The notes under the pieces are model-generated. The model was given only the letters and a program-made list of their open reading frames with translations. It searched no databases and was not told where the DNA came from. The translations under genes and the position numbers were made by a program. A DNA stretch of 26,704 nucleotides. It comes from UPXZ01 sp964634605. GTDB lineage: Bacteria; Bacteroidota; Bacteroidia; Bacteroidales; Paludibacteraceae. The stretch spans positions 1 through 26,704 of the forward strand of contig CAZWLJ010000043.1 in the NCBI GenBank assembly GCA_964634605.1, read 5' to 3'. This document shows positions 13,227-22,025 of this stretch, piece after piece. Within the stretch, counting starts at the first letter, position 1. Every line of letters begins with the position of its first letter.

Positions 13227-14807
13227 GTGAACAGCGAATTAATTGTAGATGTAAGACCATCTCAAATTTCAATCGCGCTGCTTGAAGACAAACGATTGGT
13301 AGAACTCAACGAAGAAGGACGCGAAGAAAAATTCGCCGTTGGGAATATCTATCTGGGAAGGGTAAAAAAAATAATGCCCGGACTGAATGCAGCGTTTGTA
13401 GATGTTGGCTACGAAAAAGACGCTTTTCTGCACTATCTTGATTTAGGTAACAATTTCAACACTCTCAACGGTTTTATCAGGCAGGTGCAAAGCGACCGTA
13501 AGAAAACACCCGGTCTGAGTAAAGCCAAACAACTTCCCGAAATTGAGAAAAACGGCTCAATAAACGATATTCTGAAAACCGGACAGGAAATTGTGGTTCA
13601 GATCTCAAAAGAACCCATCTCCACCAAAGGTCCGCGTTTGACAGCCGAACTCTCCATTGCAGGAAGATTCCTGGTACTGATACCGTTCGCCGATAAAGTT
13701 TCTGTTTCGCAGAAAATAAAAACGGAAGAAGAACGAATCAGACTGAAACAACTGATACAGAGCATAAAACCAAAAGGTTTTGGAGTAATTGTTCGTACGG
13801 TTGCCGAAGAAAAAAAAGTTGCGGAACTCGACAATGAACTGAAAATCCTGGTAAAACGATGGGAAGAAACCCTCCCCAGGATACAGAAGTCACAGGGAGT
13901 AACGCTCATAGCAGAAGAATTAGGTCGCACGGTAGGAATAATCAGAGACCTGTTCAACTCCAATTTCAAGCACATTTATGTTAACGACAAGGACGTTTTC
14001 ACCGAAGTGCGCGATTATGTTGAACTGATAGCTCCTGAACGAAAAGACATTGTAAAACTTTACAAGGAAGATATCCCGATTTATGATCACTTCGGGATTA
14101 CAAAACAGATTCAGTCAGCCCTTGGAAAGACAGTATCGTTCAGAAGCGGAGCTTATCTGATTATCGAACACACGGAAGCCATGCATGTGATTGATGTCAA
14201 CAGCGGAAACCGGTCAAAAGCCGGCAACGGACAGGAAACCAATGCACTGGAAGTAAATTTGGCTGCAGCCGACGAAATAGCCCGGCAATTGCGTTTGCGG
14301 GATATGGGAGGCATTATTGTAGTGGACTTCATTGATATGCACGAAGGTGAAAACCGACAGAAAATTTTCGACCGGATGAGGGATAATTTGACAGACGACA
14401 GAGCAAAACACAATATTCTGCCTCTGAGCAAGTTTGGATTGATGCAAATTACCCGTCAGCGGGTTCGCCCGGTAATCGACATAGATATCGAGGAAACCTG
14501 CCCCACCTGCTACGGTAAGGGACGCACAAAACCGTCCATTCTATTTACCGATCAGCTGGAAAGCAAAATCGATTATTTGGTCGGCAAACTGAAGGTGAAA
14601 GACTTTACCCTGCAAATCCATCCTTACGTGGATGCTTATATTTCCAGAGGTTTACCATCCATGAAAATGAAATGGAAGGTAAAATACGGTATGGGCTGTA
14701 AGGTGATTCCATCACAGAAACTGGGTTTTCTGCAATACAAATTTTACGATAAAAAAGGAGAAGAAATTGACCTGCAAGAAGAAATAGAAAAGATTTCGTC
14801 TAAATAA
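13227..14807 (+). CDS. rng: Ribonuclease G/E family endoribonuclease
   Basis: This 526-residue endoribonuclease acts in rRNA maturation and mRNA decay. An S1 RNA-binding domain runs from about residue 36 to 145 and contains a charged insertion (about 75-115). The DNase I-like catalytic domain has the two metal-binding aspartates D323 (HVIDVNSGN) and D367 (IVVDFIDM), and the Zn-link CPTCYGKG has C425 and C428. The length and the absence of a long C-terminal scaffold domain favour RNase G over RNase E. The start is a GTG at 13227, with no ATG nearby in frame. A strong terminator follows at 14816. Confidence 0.94.
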   Translation: MNSELIVDVRPSQISIALLEDKRLVELNEEGREEKFAVGNIYLGRVKKIMPGLNAAFVDVGYEKDAFLHYLDLGNNFNTLNGFIRQVQSDRKKTPGLSKAKQLPEIEKNGSINDILKTGQEIVVQISKEPISTKGPRLTAELSIAGRFLVLIPFADKVSVSQKIKTEEERIRLKQLIQSIKPKGFGVIVRTVAEEKKVAELDNELKILVKRWEETLPRIQKSQGVTLIAEELGRTVGIIRDLFNSNFKHIYVNDKDVFTEVRDYVELIAPERKDIVKLYKEDIPIYDHFGITKQIQSALGKTVSFRSGAYLIIEHTEAMHVIDVNSGNRSKAGNGQETNALEVNLAAADEIARQLRLRDMGGIIVVDFIDMHEGENRQKIFDRMRDNLTDDRAKHNILPLSKFGLMQITRQRVRPVIDIDIEETCPTCYGKGRTKPSILFTDQLESKIDYLVGKLKVKDFTLQIHPYVDAYISRGLPSMKMKWKVKYGMGCKVIPSQKLGFLQYKFYDKKGEEIDLQEEIEKISSK

Positions 14808-14815
14808 AATCAAAA

Positions 14816-14848
14816 AATAGCTGCTCAAAAGTGCAGCTATTTTTTTTA
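14816..14848 (+). terminator. Rho-independent terminator of rng
   Basis: AATAGCTGC (14816-14824) pairs perfectly with GCAGCTATT (14833-14841) around an 8-nt loop and is followed by a long T-run. The A-run before the stem could extend the pairing with the T-tail. Confidence 0.93.
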
Positions 14849-15149
14849 TTTTTTTTCATATGTAAACATAATTAATTCTGAATTGTTTTAATTCCATAAC
14901 CTGTATTTCTGTAATTTAAATGAAAATGGTATGATTCCACCAATTTCATCCGGACGGCAACGTCTGTAATACAATGCAGTACATCCGTCCCATACATACA
15001 ACTTTACTCTCTCCGGCTTTTTTTTTCACACTGAACCACAGATTTTTCTGTGATGTTCTTTTCTTATGGTTCCCATAAGAACTGTCAAATTTTCACTACA
15101 CAATTACCGATACCTTTTGTACAAGTTAATCTCTTGTTTGTACTTAGTT
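14849..15149. other. Leader region before the metallophosphoesterase with two tandem hairpins
   Basis: No gene is seen. Two hairpins sit close together. The first has GAAC (15033-15036) and CACAGA (15037-15042) pairing with TCTGTG (15047-15052) and GTTC (15055-15058), with a 2-nt bulge. The second is TTCTTATGG (15061-15069) with CCATAAGAA (15073-15081), a perfect 9-bp stem with a 3-nt loop. A looser pair, GGACGG/CCGTCC, lies around 14952-14992. These may be a leader structure or phage/repeat remnants. No promoter could be assigned with confidence. Confidence 0.5.
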
Positions 15150-16496
15150 ATGAAAACAATACGATTAGTCTTTTCAGTATTTTTCCTGACTTTTCTGTTT
15201 TCGTGTCAGGATGATTTGAATAATGAACTGAATAAAATCAGCAACAATCCCGAATCATTCAAAGTTGACAAAAACAACATAAACCAGGAAATAAAAATTG
15301 TAATCATTTCGGATATCCATTATATGGATAAATCGCTGCTGGTAAAGGATGGAACGGCATTTGACCAATATATTGCCAAAGATCCAAAACTGCTGGAATA
15401 CAGTGCCGCTATTTTTGACGCTGCCATTCAGGATATTGTAAGTAAAAAACCGGATTTGGTACTCATTCCCGGCGATTTGACAAAAGATGGCGAGCGAATC
15501 AATCATGAAAAAGTAGCTCAGCAACTGAGATACTTAAACAGACAGGGAATTAAAGTGCTGATAACTGTTGGAAATCACGATGTGAATAATCCGGAAACGG
15601 CAAGGTATATCAGCAATAAAACTGTACAGGCTCTAACTGTGAAAGCAGACCGCATTCCGCTCATTTACGCCGAATGCGGATTCAAAGATGCTGTTTCGAG
15701 AGATCCCAATTCGCTGAGCTATGTCAACGAACCGATACCGGGTCTTTGGATAATCACCATTGATGCCAACCGCTATGCTGAAAACACCGATAAATGTATT
15801 ACCGGCGGGGTAATAAAACCCGAAACGCTGACCTGGATACTTGAGCAGCTCGCTGCAGCCGAAGCCGGAGGCAAAACGGTAATCGGAATGATGCATCACG
15901 GACTGATGGAACACTATCAGGGACAAAATATGGTAGACCCGGGTTATGTGGTAACCAATTCTGACGATGATATTAATTCGCTGATCAATGCCGGACTGAA
16001 AATGATCCTGACCGGACACTATCATGCTACCGATATCACAAAGAAAACACTGGAAAACGGGAAGTTTGTTTTCGACGTGGAAACCGGCTCGACAGTTACG
16101 TATCCATGCACATACCGTATGCTCACCATCAGCAACGACCGCGAACACTTTACATTCCAGAAACAAAGCACCACGGCGCTTATGGGTACAGGATTTGATG
16201 AAACAGCCAGTGAATTCTCTTCCACTCACCTTGATCTCTATTTCGGCAATTTGTTGACCTACATGGGCGTTCCTTCACCTTATAATTCAGTATTTGCCCC
16301 CTGGTTTACCAGCGGTGCAATGGAACACTTTGCAGGTGACGAAAATCCCGATATGGGAACGCTTTATACACATATGGCCACACTCACCGCTATCGGAGCC
16401 CCGGACCTGGCTAACGCGCTGGCTTCGTTCTGGATGGATCCCGGCATTCCCGACAATAATGTGACTATCAATATGTCAACAGGAGTTGTGGAATAA
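15150..16496 (+). CDS. Calcineurin-like metallophosphoesterase lipoprotein
   Basis: The protein has 448 residues from the ATG at 15150. I chose this start because it opens directly on a lipoprotein signal (MKTIRLVFSVFFLTFLFSC, C19). The in-frame ATG at 15066 would add 28 residues and would lie inside a hairpin. The dinuclear metal motifs are all present: SDIHY (D55, H57), IPGDLT (108-110 region), GNHD (141-144), MMHHG and LTGHYHATD. After the catalytic domain there is a further stretch of about 120 residues of unknown role. It is expected on the periplasmic side or outer membrane. Substrate cannot be deduced; nucleotides, phospholipid head groups or phosphate esters are all possible. A stem without a T-tail follows at 16522. 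Confidence 0.88.
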   Translation: MKTIRLVFSVFFLTFLFSCQDDLNNELNKISNNPESFKVDKNNINQEIKIVIISDIHYMDKSLLVKDGTAFDQYIAKDPKLLEYSAAIFDAAIQDIVSKKPDLVLIPGDLTKDGERINHEKVAQQLRYLNRQGIKVLITVGNHDVNNPETARYISNKTVQALTVKADRIPLIYAECGFKDAVSRDPNSLSYVNEPIPGLWIITIDANRYAENTDKCITGGVIKPETLTWILEQLAAAEAGGKTVIGMMHHGLMEHYQGQNMVDPGYVVTNSDDDINSLINAGLKMILTGHYHATDITKKTLENGKFVFDVETGSTVTYPCTYRMLTISNDREHFTFQKQSTTALMGTGFDETASEFSSTHLDLYFGNLLTYMGVPSPYNSVFAPWFTSGAMEHFAGDENPDMGTLYTHMATLTAIGAPDLANALASFWMDPGIPDNNVTINMSTGVVE

Positions 16497-16521
16497 TTCT
16501 TTCATGTCTGATAAACTAAGA

Positions 16522-16555
16522 TTTTAAGCCGTACCGATGCGTGTACGGCTTAAAA
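16522..16555. terminator. Strong stem-loop after the metallophosphoesterase
   Basis: TTTTAAGCCGTAC (16522-16534) pairs perfectly with GTACGGCTTAAAA (16543-16555) around an 8-nt loop. The flanking A/T pairs let it work in either direction. There is no long T-run beyond the stem. Confidence 0.7.
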
Positions 16556-16620
16556 CCATTTCTACATTTGAATGTTTCCTGACCGGGATCCGGAAGTTAA
16601 ATCAGTCATAAAAAAAATAT

Positions 16621-17403
16621 ATGTTTGGCAATAATACCTATTGGTGGACTGGATGGTTGATTTTTATGCTGTTTGCGGCTTTAAACACCGTCATATTCTT
16701 ACTCCGCGATAAACCGCGGTTATCCTATATAATTGCATACATTACAGCAGCTTATCTTATGATTTACAAGACCGGTGAATTAATTCACTCGCAACCCTGG
16801 GAAAACAGCTATAAGTTTCCGGTGGAATTTTCAGCCCTGAGTTATTTCCTGTTCGGTATATTCGTTGTTTTCCGTATTCATAAGTTCGATTCATTTCCTG
16901 TCTTTGTGGCACTTTTATCTGGTATAATTTACTCCGTTTACTTCTGTATTGTTCCCGACTGCTATATCAGAGATAGGGAGTCCTCTTTTTCTCTGGCAAT
17001 GTCCATTGTCAACCATCACGCCCTGTACTTCGGGTCAATGCTTCTGATTGCAAACGTGAGGCGTTACCACATACGTCATATTTGGCATCATTTCCTTGGA
17101 ATCGGACTTTTAACAGCCTATGCATGGATCATTTACAACTTTACCGGTTACAGTTTCTACATGAGAAAACCAATTATAATTCAGATATTGGATTCGTCGA
17201 TTCTTAGCTGGCTGTTTCAGGTGGAAAATCTGAAAACCTGGCACAAAATTGTGTACTATGTTTTTGTGTTCTGCACTGTAGGCAGCGTCCTTGCAATGTT
17301 CTATTGGCTGAATCACAAAATGTCCGGCAGACGCATGAGGAAAGGTTTACCTGCTTCGTATCTGCCTTCGCGCGGGACAGATTTAAATGACATTTCTTTC
17401 TAG
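16621..17403 (+). CDS. Polytopic membrane protein, YwaF/TMEM164-like
   Basis: The 260-residue protein has about seven hydrophobic segments and no cleavable signal. The segment KFPVEFSALSYFLFGI near residue 67 sits where the YwaF/TIGR02206 family carries its LPLH-type motif, and the conserved histidines in MSIVNHHALYFGSML (about 128-142) fit too. That family is related to eukaryotic TMEM164, described as a lipid acyltransferase. The resemblance is by pattern only and is moderate. The C-terminus is basic and cytoplasmic in prediction (GRRMRKGLP). The gene stands alone between the stem-loop at 16522 and the endonuclease-like gene. It starts with ATG and ends with TAG. Confidence 0.7.
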   Translation: MFGNNTYWWTGWLIFMLFAALNTVIFLLRDKPRLSYIIAYITAAYLMIYKTGELIHSQPWENSYKFPVEFSALSYFLFGIFVVFRIHKFDSFPVFVALLSGIIYSVYFCIVPDCYIRDRESSFSLAMSIVNHHALYFGSMLLIANVRRYHIRHIWHHFLGIGLLTAYAWIIYNFTGYSFYMRKPIIIQILDSSILSWLFQVENLKTWHKIVYYVFVFCTVGSVLAMFYWLNHKMSGRRMRKGLPASYLPSRGTDLNDISF

Positions 17404-17660
17404 AACAGCCGTCTTGTAACTTCGTAGCGCCGTAAAGTGTATGCTAATTGAACGAATGGATCCCGTATATTTTTTTTTGATTTCTACTTTAAAATACAAA
17501 AGAGTCCGGAATTATTTATGGACTGAAAATTATTGGGAATATCAAATGTTCTATTTAACTGCCAGGTAAAAAAAATAATAAAGGATGTGAATTATTTCAA
17601 ATAAATCCATATATCTTTATGCGTGAATTAATCAGATTTTATAACCAAATACCTAGGACT

Positions 17661-18785
17661 ATGAAAAACAATTTTCTGCAAGTATTTTGTTTAGTGATTT
17701 TGATGCCGGCGCTTCTGATTTTTTTTCTTCCTGCCTGCGAACCGTTGGCTACTTCATTCCCCGAAGAAACGGAGGGGGTGATTATTTCCAAAACAAATCC
17801 TGTAATTCCGGTTCCTTCCGGTCCTAATCTTCGGATGATGACCTGGAACATTCGCTTTGGCATAGGTCGCGGACCCTGGTTCGGCGATGCCTGCGGATAC
17901 AAAGTGTCTTATACCGAACAGGAGGTGAAAGCTAAGCTGGATGAAATAATCAGTGAAATTAACAGGGAAAAGCCGGACATTCTGCTTCTGCAGGAGGTGG
18001 ATTTACCTTCCACCCGTTCGGGTTATGTGGATCAGGTGCGCTATATCCTGGATGGTACTTATTTCAATTATGTGGCTTACGGACATCAGTGGAAAGCGCA
18101 GTTTGTTCCCAGCGACGGGCTGGGGCGGCTGGAAGAAGTAAATGCCATCTATTCGCCCTGGCCGCTTTCTGAAGCTGTGAGAACACAACTTGACCTGCAA
18201 AGCAATCAGATGGCCATCGAACGGTATTTCTACGAGAGATGCTGCATGGTGGAAGCAAAGGTTTCCATTGACGGGTATGAACCATTTTACGTCGTAAGTA
18301 CCCACACCTCGGCTTTCTCCACCGATGATACCAGGCATAAACACCTCAATGAATTCAAGCAGAAACTTGACAGGCTGGAGGCTAAAGGAATAGTGGCAGG
18401 AGGTGGTGACCTCAATGAAATCCCGCCGGGGAGCGATACCACCGATTATTGCATACAGAATGCATGCGACGGATTTGTGTATCATCAGGAGGGGGTGGAA
18501 CCTTTTCACAAGGAAGGAATGAACTATACACCCGAGCAGGACTGGCTGAATCCGTTGTATAACGCATATAACTCCGCGATTCCGCTGGCTCAATATCAGG
18601 AGGATCAACTTCACAACTATACCCACACATCGCGCCCGGGTCATTTCTGGGACCGTACGCTCGATTAAATGTTCTCCAATGCGGCATGGGTTGCCGGTTC
18701 GGGCAGGGTTCATCAGGAATGTACAGAGTTGTCGGATCATGCTCCGGTAAGTGGTTTGTTAACTATCAGAAAGAAAAACGACTAA
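17661..18785 (+). pseudogene. Endonuclease/exonuclease/phosphatase-family lipoprotein interrupted by an in-frame TAA
   Basis: From the ATG at 17661 (preferred over 17619 because it begins the signal peptide) the protein has a lipoprotein signal ending LPAC with C26. The EEP catalytic motifs follow: MTWNIRFG, LLQEVDLP and GGDLNEIP. The frame stops at TAA 18666-18668 right after DRTLD. Reading through, the same frame continues with MFSNAAWVAGSG and then ELSDHAPVSG, ending at TAA 18783-18785. SDHAPV is the last essential motif of the family (catalytic Asp-His), and family members usually have Tyr after DRTLD. So a single base change (TAT or TAC to TAA) has probably removed the active site. A sequencing error is the main alternative. 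The secreted substrate could be a phosphoester, phospholipid or nucleic acid. A barrel-like gene follows 12 bp later. Confidence 0.8.
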
Positions 18786-18797
18786 TACGAATAAGTT

Positions 18798-19580
18798 ATG
18801 AAACGAAATACAACAATTCTGATAATCCTGTTACTGACATTCGTATTATCCAAAGCACAGAATGCAGGTTTGACGGCAAGATGGAGCGAAAACACCGCGT
18901 TCACCATGTCAGCGCACAGCTGGGAAACGGGCTTGTTCCAGCCTTTCAGGTACGGGCTGAGCGACAGGGTAGAAATCCGGTCGAATGCCTGGATTATTCC
19001 GGTACTGCCCAACGTGGGCGTGAAGATAGCATACAGTCCTGAGAATGATATCAGTCTGGCCAGTGAGCATTCTGTCAGTTATCCCACGCTGTTTCTGAAA
19101 ACTTTTCAGATGAAGGGAACGGGTGGACTTATCTCTTCGCAATATACTATTCCGGCAATGATTTCTTTCAGCAACTCTGTTCTTCTGAGCAAACCGCTGG
19201 GTGAAACTTCGCTTCTTTCGGGCGATGCAGGGCTGAGCTTTGTGGTGAGGAGCGCAGACATCGATTACCGTGCATCCATCGACGAACCATTTATTTATTA
19301 GCGTATGGCTCATTATTACAAGGGAGTTCAGCTGCGTGCCGGTGTCTCGTTCAAAAATCAGATTACCGAACACCTGTACTGGGAAGAAAACCTGAAATTG
19401 TACGGCATAACGCGGAGCAGCGATAATATCTTCGTCGAAAATCACGGTGTGCTGATGTTTTCGGGAAAGAAAGCATTCCGGATACGGGCAGGTTATCAGC
19501 TGGGGTGGGGTATGTACCCGTTCGGCAGCCACTGGCAGCTGTGGCCCGTCATCGATATTTTGTTCGGGCATTTCAGGTAA
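18798..19580 (+). pseudogene. Putative outer-membrane beta-barrel protein interrupted by an in-frame TAG
   Basis: The gene begins with a signal peptide (MKRNTTILIILLLTFVLSKAQ) and continues with alternating polar and aromatic strands typical of a small outer-membrane barrel. After residue 167 a TAG (19299-19301) interrupts it. The same frame goes straight on with RMAHYYKGVQLRAGVSF to a natural end at 19580, and the last residues LFGHFR end in phenylalanine-arginine. CAG to TAG (Gln) is the simplest origin. Undamaged it would be about 260 residues. I do not recognise a specific family. It follows the interrupted EEP gene by 12 bp and is probably in the same operon. Confidence 0.7.
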
Positions 19581-19675
19581 TCCCGGGCGGTCAGTATCTC
19601 AGGCGCTGAGGGTAGATTTGGTTCCCGGTAAATACATTTTTTTTACTGAATCAGGTAAGAACTCAAAATTATTTG

Positions 19676-19683
19676 TATTTTTG
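19676..19683 (+). promoter_or_regulatory. Possible -7 element upstream of the glycosyltransferase operon
   Basis: TATTTTTG fits TAnnTTTG in the 249-bp gap before the glycosyltransferase. No clear -33 TTTG is found at the expected distance, and the implied leader is about 145 nt. Confidence 0.35.
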
Positions 19684-19829
19684 CCGGGTTGCTTCATTCA
19701 TCGCAGAAGTGACCGGGAGATTTGTTATGCAAGCCTGTATATTAATTTCTCATTTCTCTGTTTTTGTATCCTGATCCTGAACCGTAATAATAGAGACAAA
19801 AAAGCTTCATTTTTTTAGATGAACTGATT

Positions 19830-20993
19830 ATGGAAAAATTAAGGGTTTTGTTTTTTTCCGATATGTTGTTGCCCGATCTTGATGGAGCAAACAGAACCAT
19901 GTTTCATCTGATCAACAGAATTCCGTCCGATAAATTCGAGTACCTGTTTATTACAGGGTCAGATACCGGGCAAATAGCTGATTTTGAATGTGTTCATGTA
20001 AGTTCCCTCAAAATTCCGGGAAGTAAGATTTATCGTGTTGCACTTCCATTGTTGCAAACCATCGCCTTAGACGAAAAAATCGATTTCTTTAATCCCGATG
20101 TAATTCATATTGCTACTCCTTCATTTTTAGGCAATTATGGTCTGAATACTGCCAAACGTCTGAAAATTCCGGTTATTGCAATTTATCACACCCATTTTAT
20201 CAGTTACGTGGGTTATTACTTCAGATATACTCCTTTACTGGCAGATGTGATAAAAAACAGAGCAAAAGAAGCCACACATGATTTTTACACTCAGTGCGAT
20301 TTGGTATATGTTCCTTCCCGGACTATTTTCAACGAGTTAACAGAGATAGGAATTCAGCCTGAGATATTAAAATTGTGGCAAAGAGGCATTGATCAATCCC
20401 TATTTTCTCCATCCGCCATAAATCCCGAACTTATAGCATCCATAACAGGAAACAATAATCCGTGTATCTTATTTGCAAGCCGGCTGGTTTGGGAAAAGAA
20501 TCTGCAGGCGGTGATTGATTTATACAGTCTGATAAAGGAAAAACGACTTTGCTACAACCTGATAGTGGCCGGCGAAGGGGATGCCAGGGAAGAAATGGAG
20601 GAAAGAATGCCCGAAGCTTTCTTTACCGGAAAGTTAAGTCAGGAGGTACTGGCTCAGTTGTATGCTTCTGCTCAGGTTTTTTTCTTTCCTTCGGTTACCG
20701 AAACATTTGGTAATGTGGTGCTTGAAGCCATGGCATCGGGTTTACCCTGTGTGATTGCCAACGCAGGAGGCAGCGCGGAATTTATCCGGCAGGGCGAAAA
20801 CGGTTTTACCTGCGATGCTGCCGATGTCACCGGATTTCTGAACCGGATAACTCAGATAATCGAAAATCCCGGATTGGCCGCAAAGTTATCGGAAAAGGGA
20901 CTGGAAACCAGCAAAATATACAGCTGGGAAACGCTGGCGCTCGAATATTTTGCTGATCTTAAGTCGATATCGCTCAAATCATCCTCCGTGTAA
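19830..20993 (+). CDS. GT4-family glycosyltransferase (alpha-mannosyltransferase/SQD2-like)
   Basis: This 387-residue retaining GT-B enzyme transfers a sugar from a nucleotide donor at the cytosolic face of the membrane. The N-terminal Rossmann domain opens with LRVLFFSDMLLPDLDGANRT. A conserved histidine lies in YHTHFISY (about 113-120). The C-terminal donor-binding domain has FASRLVWEKNL (about 215-225), VAGEGDARE, and the E-X7-E motif TETFGNVVLEAMASGLP. The pattern is closest to MgtA/SQD2-type mannosyl or sulfoquinovosyl transferases, so a glycolipid is a likely product. Its stop codon is immediately followed by the ATG of the flippase-like gene, with no gap. Confidence 0.88.
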   Translation: MEKLRVLFFSDMLLPDLDGANRTMFHLINRIPSDKFEYLFITGSDTGQIADFECVHVSSLKIPGSKIYRVALPLLQTIALDEKIDFFNPDVIHIATPSFLGNYGLNTAKRLKIPVIAIYHTHFISYVGYYFRYTPLLADVIKNRAKEATHDFYTQCDLVYVPSRTIFNELTEIGIQPEILKLWQRGIDQSLFSPSAINPELIASITGNNNPCILFASRLVWEKNLQAVIDLYSLIKEKRLCYNLIVAGEGDAREEMEERMPEAFFTGKLSQEVLAQLYASAQVFFFPSVTETFGNVVLEAMASGLPCVIANAGGSAEFIRQGENGFTCDAADVTGFLNRITQIIENPGLAAKLSEKGLETSKIYSWETLALEYFADLKSISLKSSSV

Positions 20994-21953
20994 ATGAAAA
21001 AACCCTGGCATATTATTATCCTGTTGTGTGTAGTGGTTAGTTTCAGTATTTTTCTGATCAATACGGATGTCAGTGAGTCAATCAGTCTAATCGAACGGCT
21101 TGGAAGTAATGCTGTGCTGATATTGGTTTGTACTTTTACGGCTTACGTTTTTGGCGCTTTGGGGTGGAGGCATTGCATCGACACGGATAAGAAACCCGCT
21201 TTTTTTCGACTGTTTGCATTAAAACATGTGGGAAGTATCATTACCAATTTTAATCCTTCCGGCGCTGTTGCCGGTCAGCTTTACATGGCTGATAAGCTTA
21301 TCGAGGGGGGGATGGAAAAAACCCTTGCCATTAAGTCGGTGGTTCTGAGCTGGATAGTCATGGTTCTCTCACAGCTGTCCCTGCTTGTGGTTGTGCTGTT
21401 CTGGTTTTTATATTCACTTTCCGATAAACTAAATAACACCCTCAGCTATTCGTTGTATGCCATTCTGACGGTATTCATTCTCGTTGTATCGCTCACGCTC
21501 AGATTTCTTCTGAAAAAAAATAAGAAAACGGATGCGGCACTGCCCGAAAAAAAGTGGCAAATAATAATTTACCGTATCAGGGAAATGCAGTCGTCGCTTA
21601 CCGAATACATCCGCAGGAGGCCTAAAGATGCAGCGCTTGCGTTTATTTTCTTTACCATTCAGTGGATTCTGAGTTCGCTGGAGCTGTTTATCATTCTTCG
21701 TTTTCTGGGTTATGACGTCACTGTATGGACTGGCTTATTTCTTGACACGATAATCCTTGTTTCGAAGGCGGCAGTCGCGTTTATCCCGGGTCAGATAGGC
21801 GCCGAAGAACTAATCAATAAGTTTGTGCTTTATCTGATCAATATAAGTTCAGGATCCCTTTGGCTTACGGTTTCCATACTCCGACGATCCCGGCAATTGT
21901 TCTGGAGCGGAATTGCGTTTCTTTTTTACGTAGGATTAAAAAAAAGAAGGTGA
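20994..21953 (+). CDS. Lysylphosphatidylglycerol-synthase-like/UPF0104 flippase-domain membrane protein
   Basis: This 319-residue polytopic protein has about eight transmembrane segments, in the family that covers the membrane half of MprF and the AglD-type proteins (PF03706). Supporting segments are the FNPSGAVAGQLYMADKLI region (about 83-100) and the late FIPGQIGAEE motif (about 264-273), where the family usually has PGGLG followed by E. The likely role is moving or attaching a lipid intermediate. The gene starts directly after the glycosyltransferase stop, so the pair probably acts on one glycolipid. A pair of hairpins separates it from the convergent methyltransferase. Confidence 0.85.
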   Translation: MKKPWHIIILLCVVVSFSIFLINTDVSESISLIERLGSNAVLILVCTFTAYVFGALGWRHCIDTDKKPAFFRLFALKHVGSIITNFNPSGAVAGQLYMADKLIEGGMEKTLAIKSVVLSWIVMVLSQLSLLVVVLFWFLYSLSDKLNNTLSYSLYAILTVFILVVSLTLRFLLKKNKKTDAALPEKKWQIIIYRIREMQSSLTEYIRRRPKDAALAFIFFTIQWILSSLELFIILRFLGYDVTVWTGLFLDTIILVSKAAVAFIPGQIGAEELINKFVLYLINISSGSLWLTVSILRRSRQLFWSGIAFLFYVGLKKRR

Positions 21954-21972
21954 TTTATCAAATCAGGTTGTC

Positions 21973-22010
21973 GTGTTTTTTAAAACACATTCAGGCTGGC
22001 TGCCTGAATG
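21973..22010. terminator. Bidirectional hairpin pair between convergent genes
   Basis: GTGTTTT (21973-21979) pairs with AAAACAC (21982-21988), and CATTCAGGC (21988-21996) pairs perfectly with GCCTGAATG (22002-22010) around 5 nt. On the minus strand the second hairpin is followed by a T-rich run, which suits termination of the methyltransferase gene. Confidence 0.65.
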
Positions 22011-22025
22011 GACTTTCAATCACGG

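Noticed and set aside
15633..16229. Long reading frame on the minus strand within the metallophosphoesterase
   Set aside because: It is antisense to a gene with complete metal-binding motifs and has no recognisable domain or start context.
18003..18740. Long reading frame on the minus strand, antisense to the EEP gene
   Set aside because: It is entirely antisense to a recognised family on the plus strand, shows no domain, and depends on the codon pattern of the real gene.
18669..18785. A separate small gene starting at the ATG right after the EEP stop
   Set aside because: Its sequence is the family C-terminus, including the SDH catalytic motif, in the same phase. It is the tail of the interrupted gene.
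17661..19580. A recoded genetic code or programmed stop readthrough as explanation for both interruptions
   Set aside because: TAA and TAG are both used as ordinary stops elsewhere in the window (for example TAG at 3196-3198, 13073-13075 and 17401-17403, TAA at 20991-20993). No shared context after the two stops suggests a recoding signal. Mutation or sequence error is simpler.
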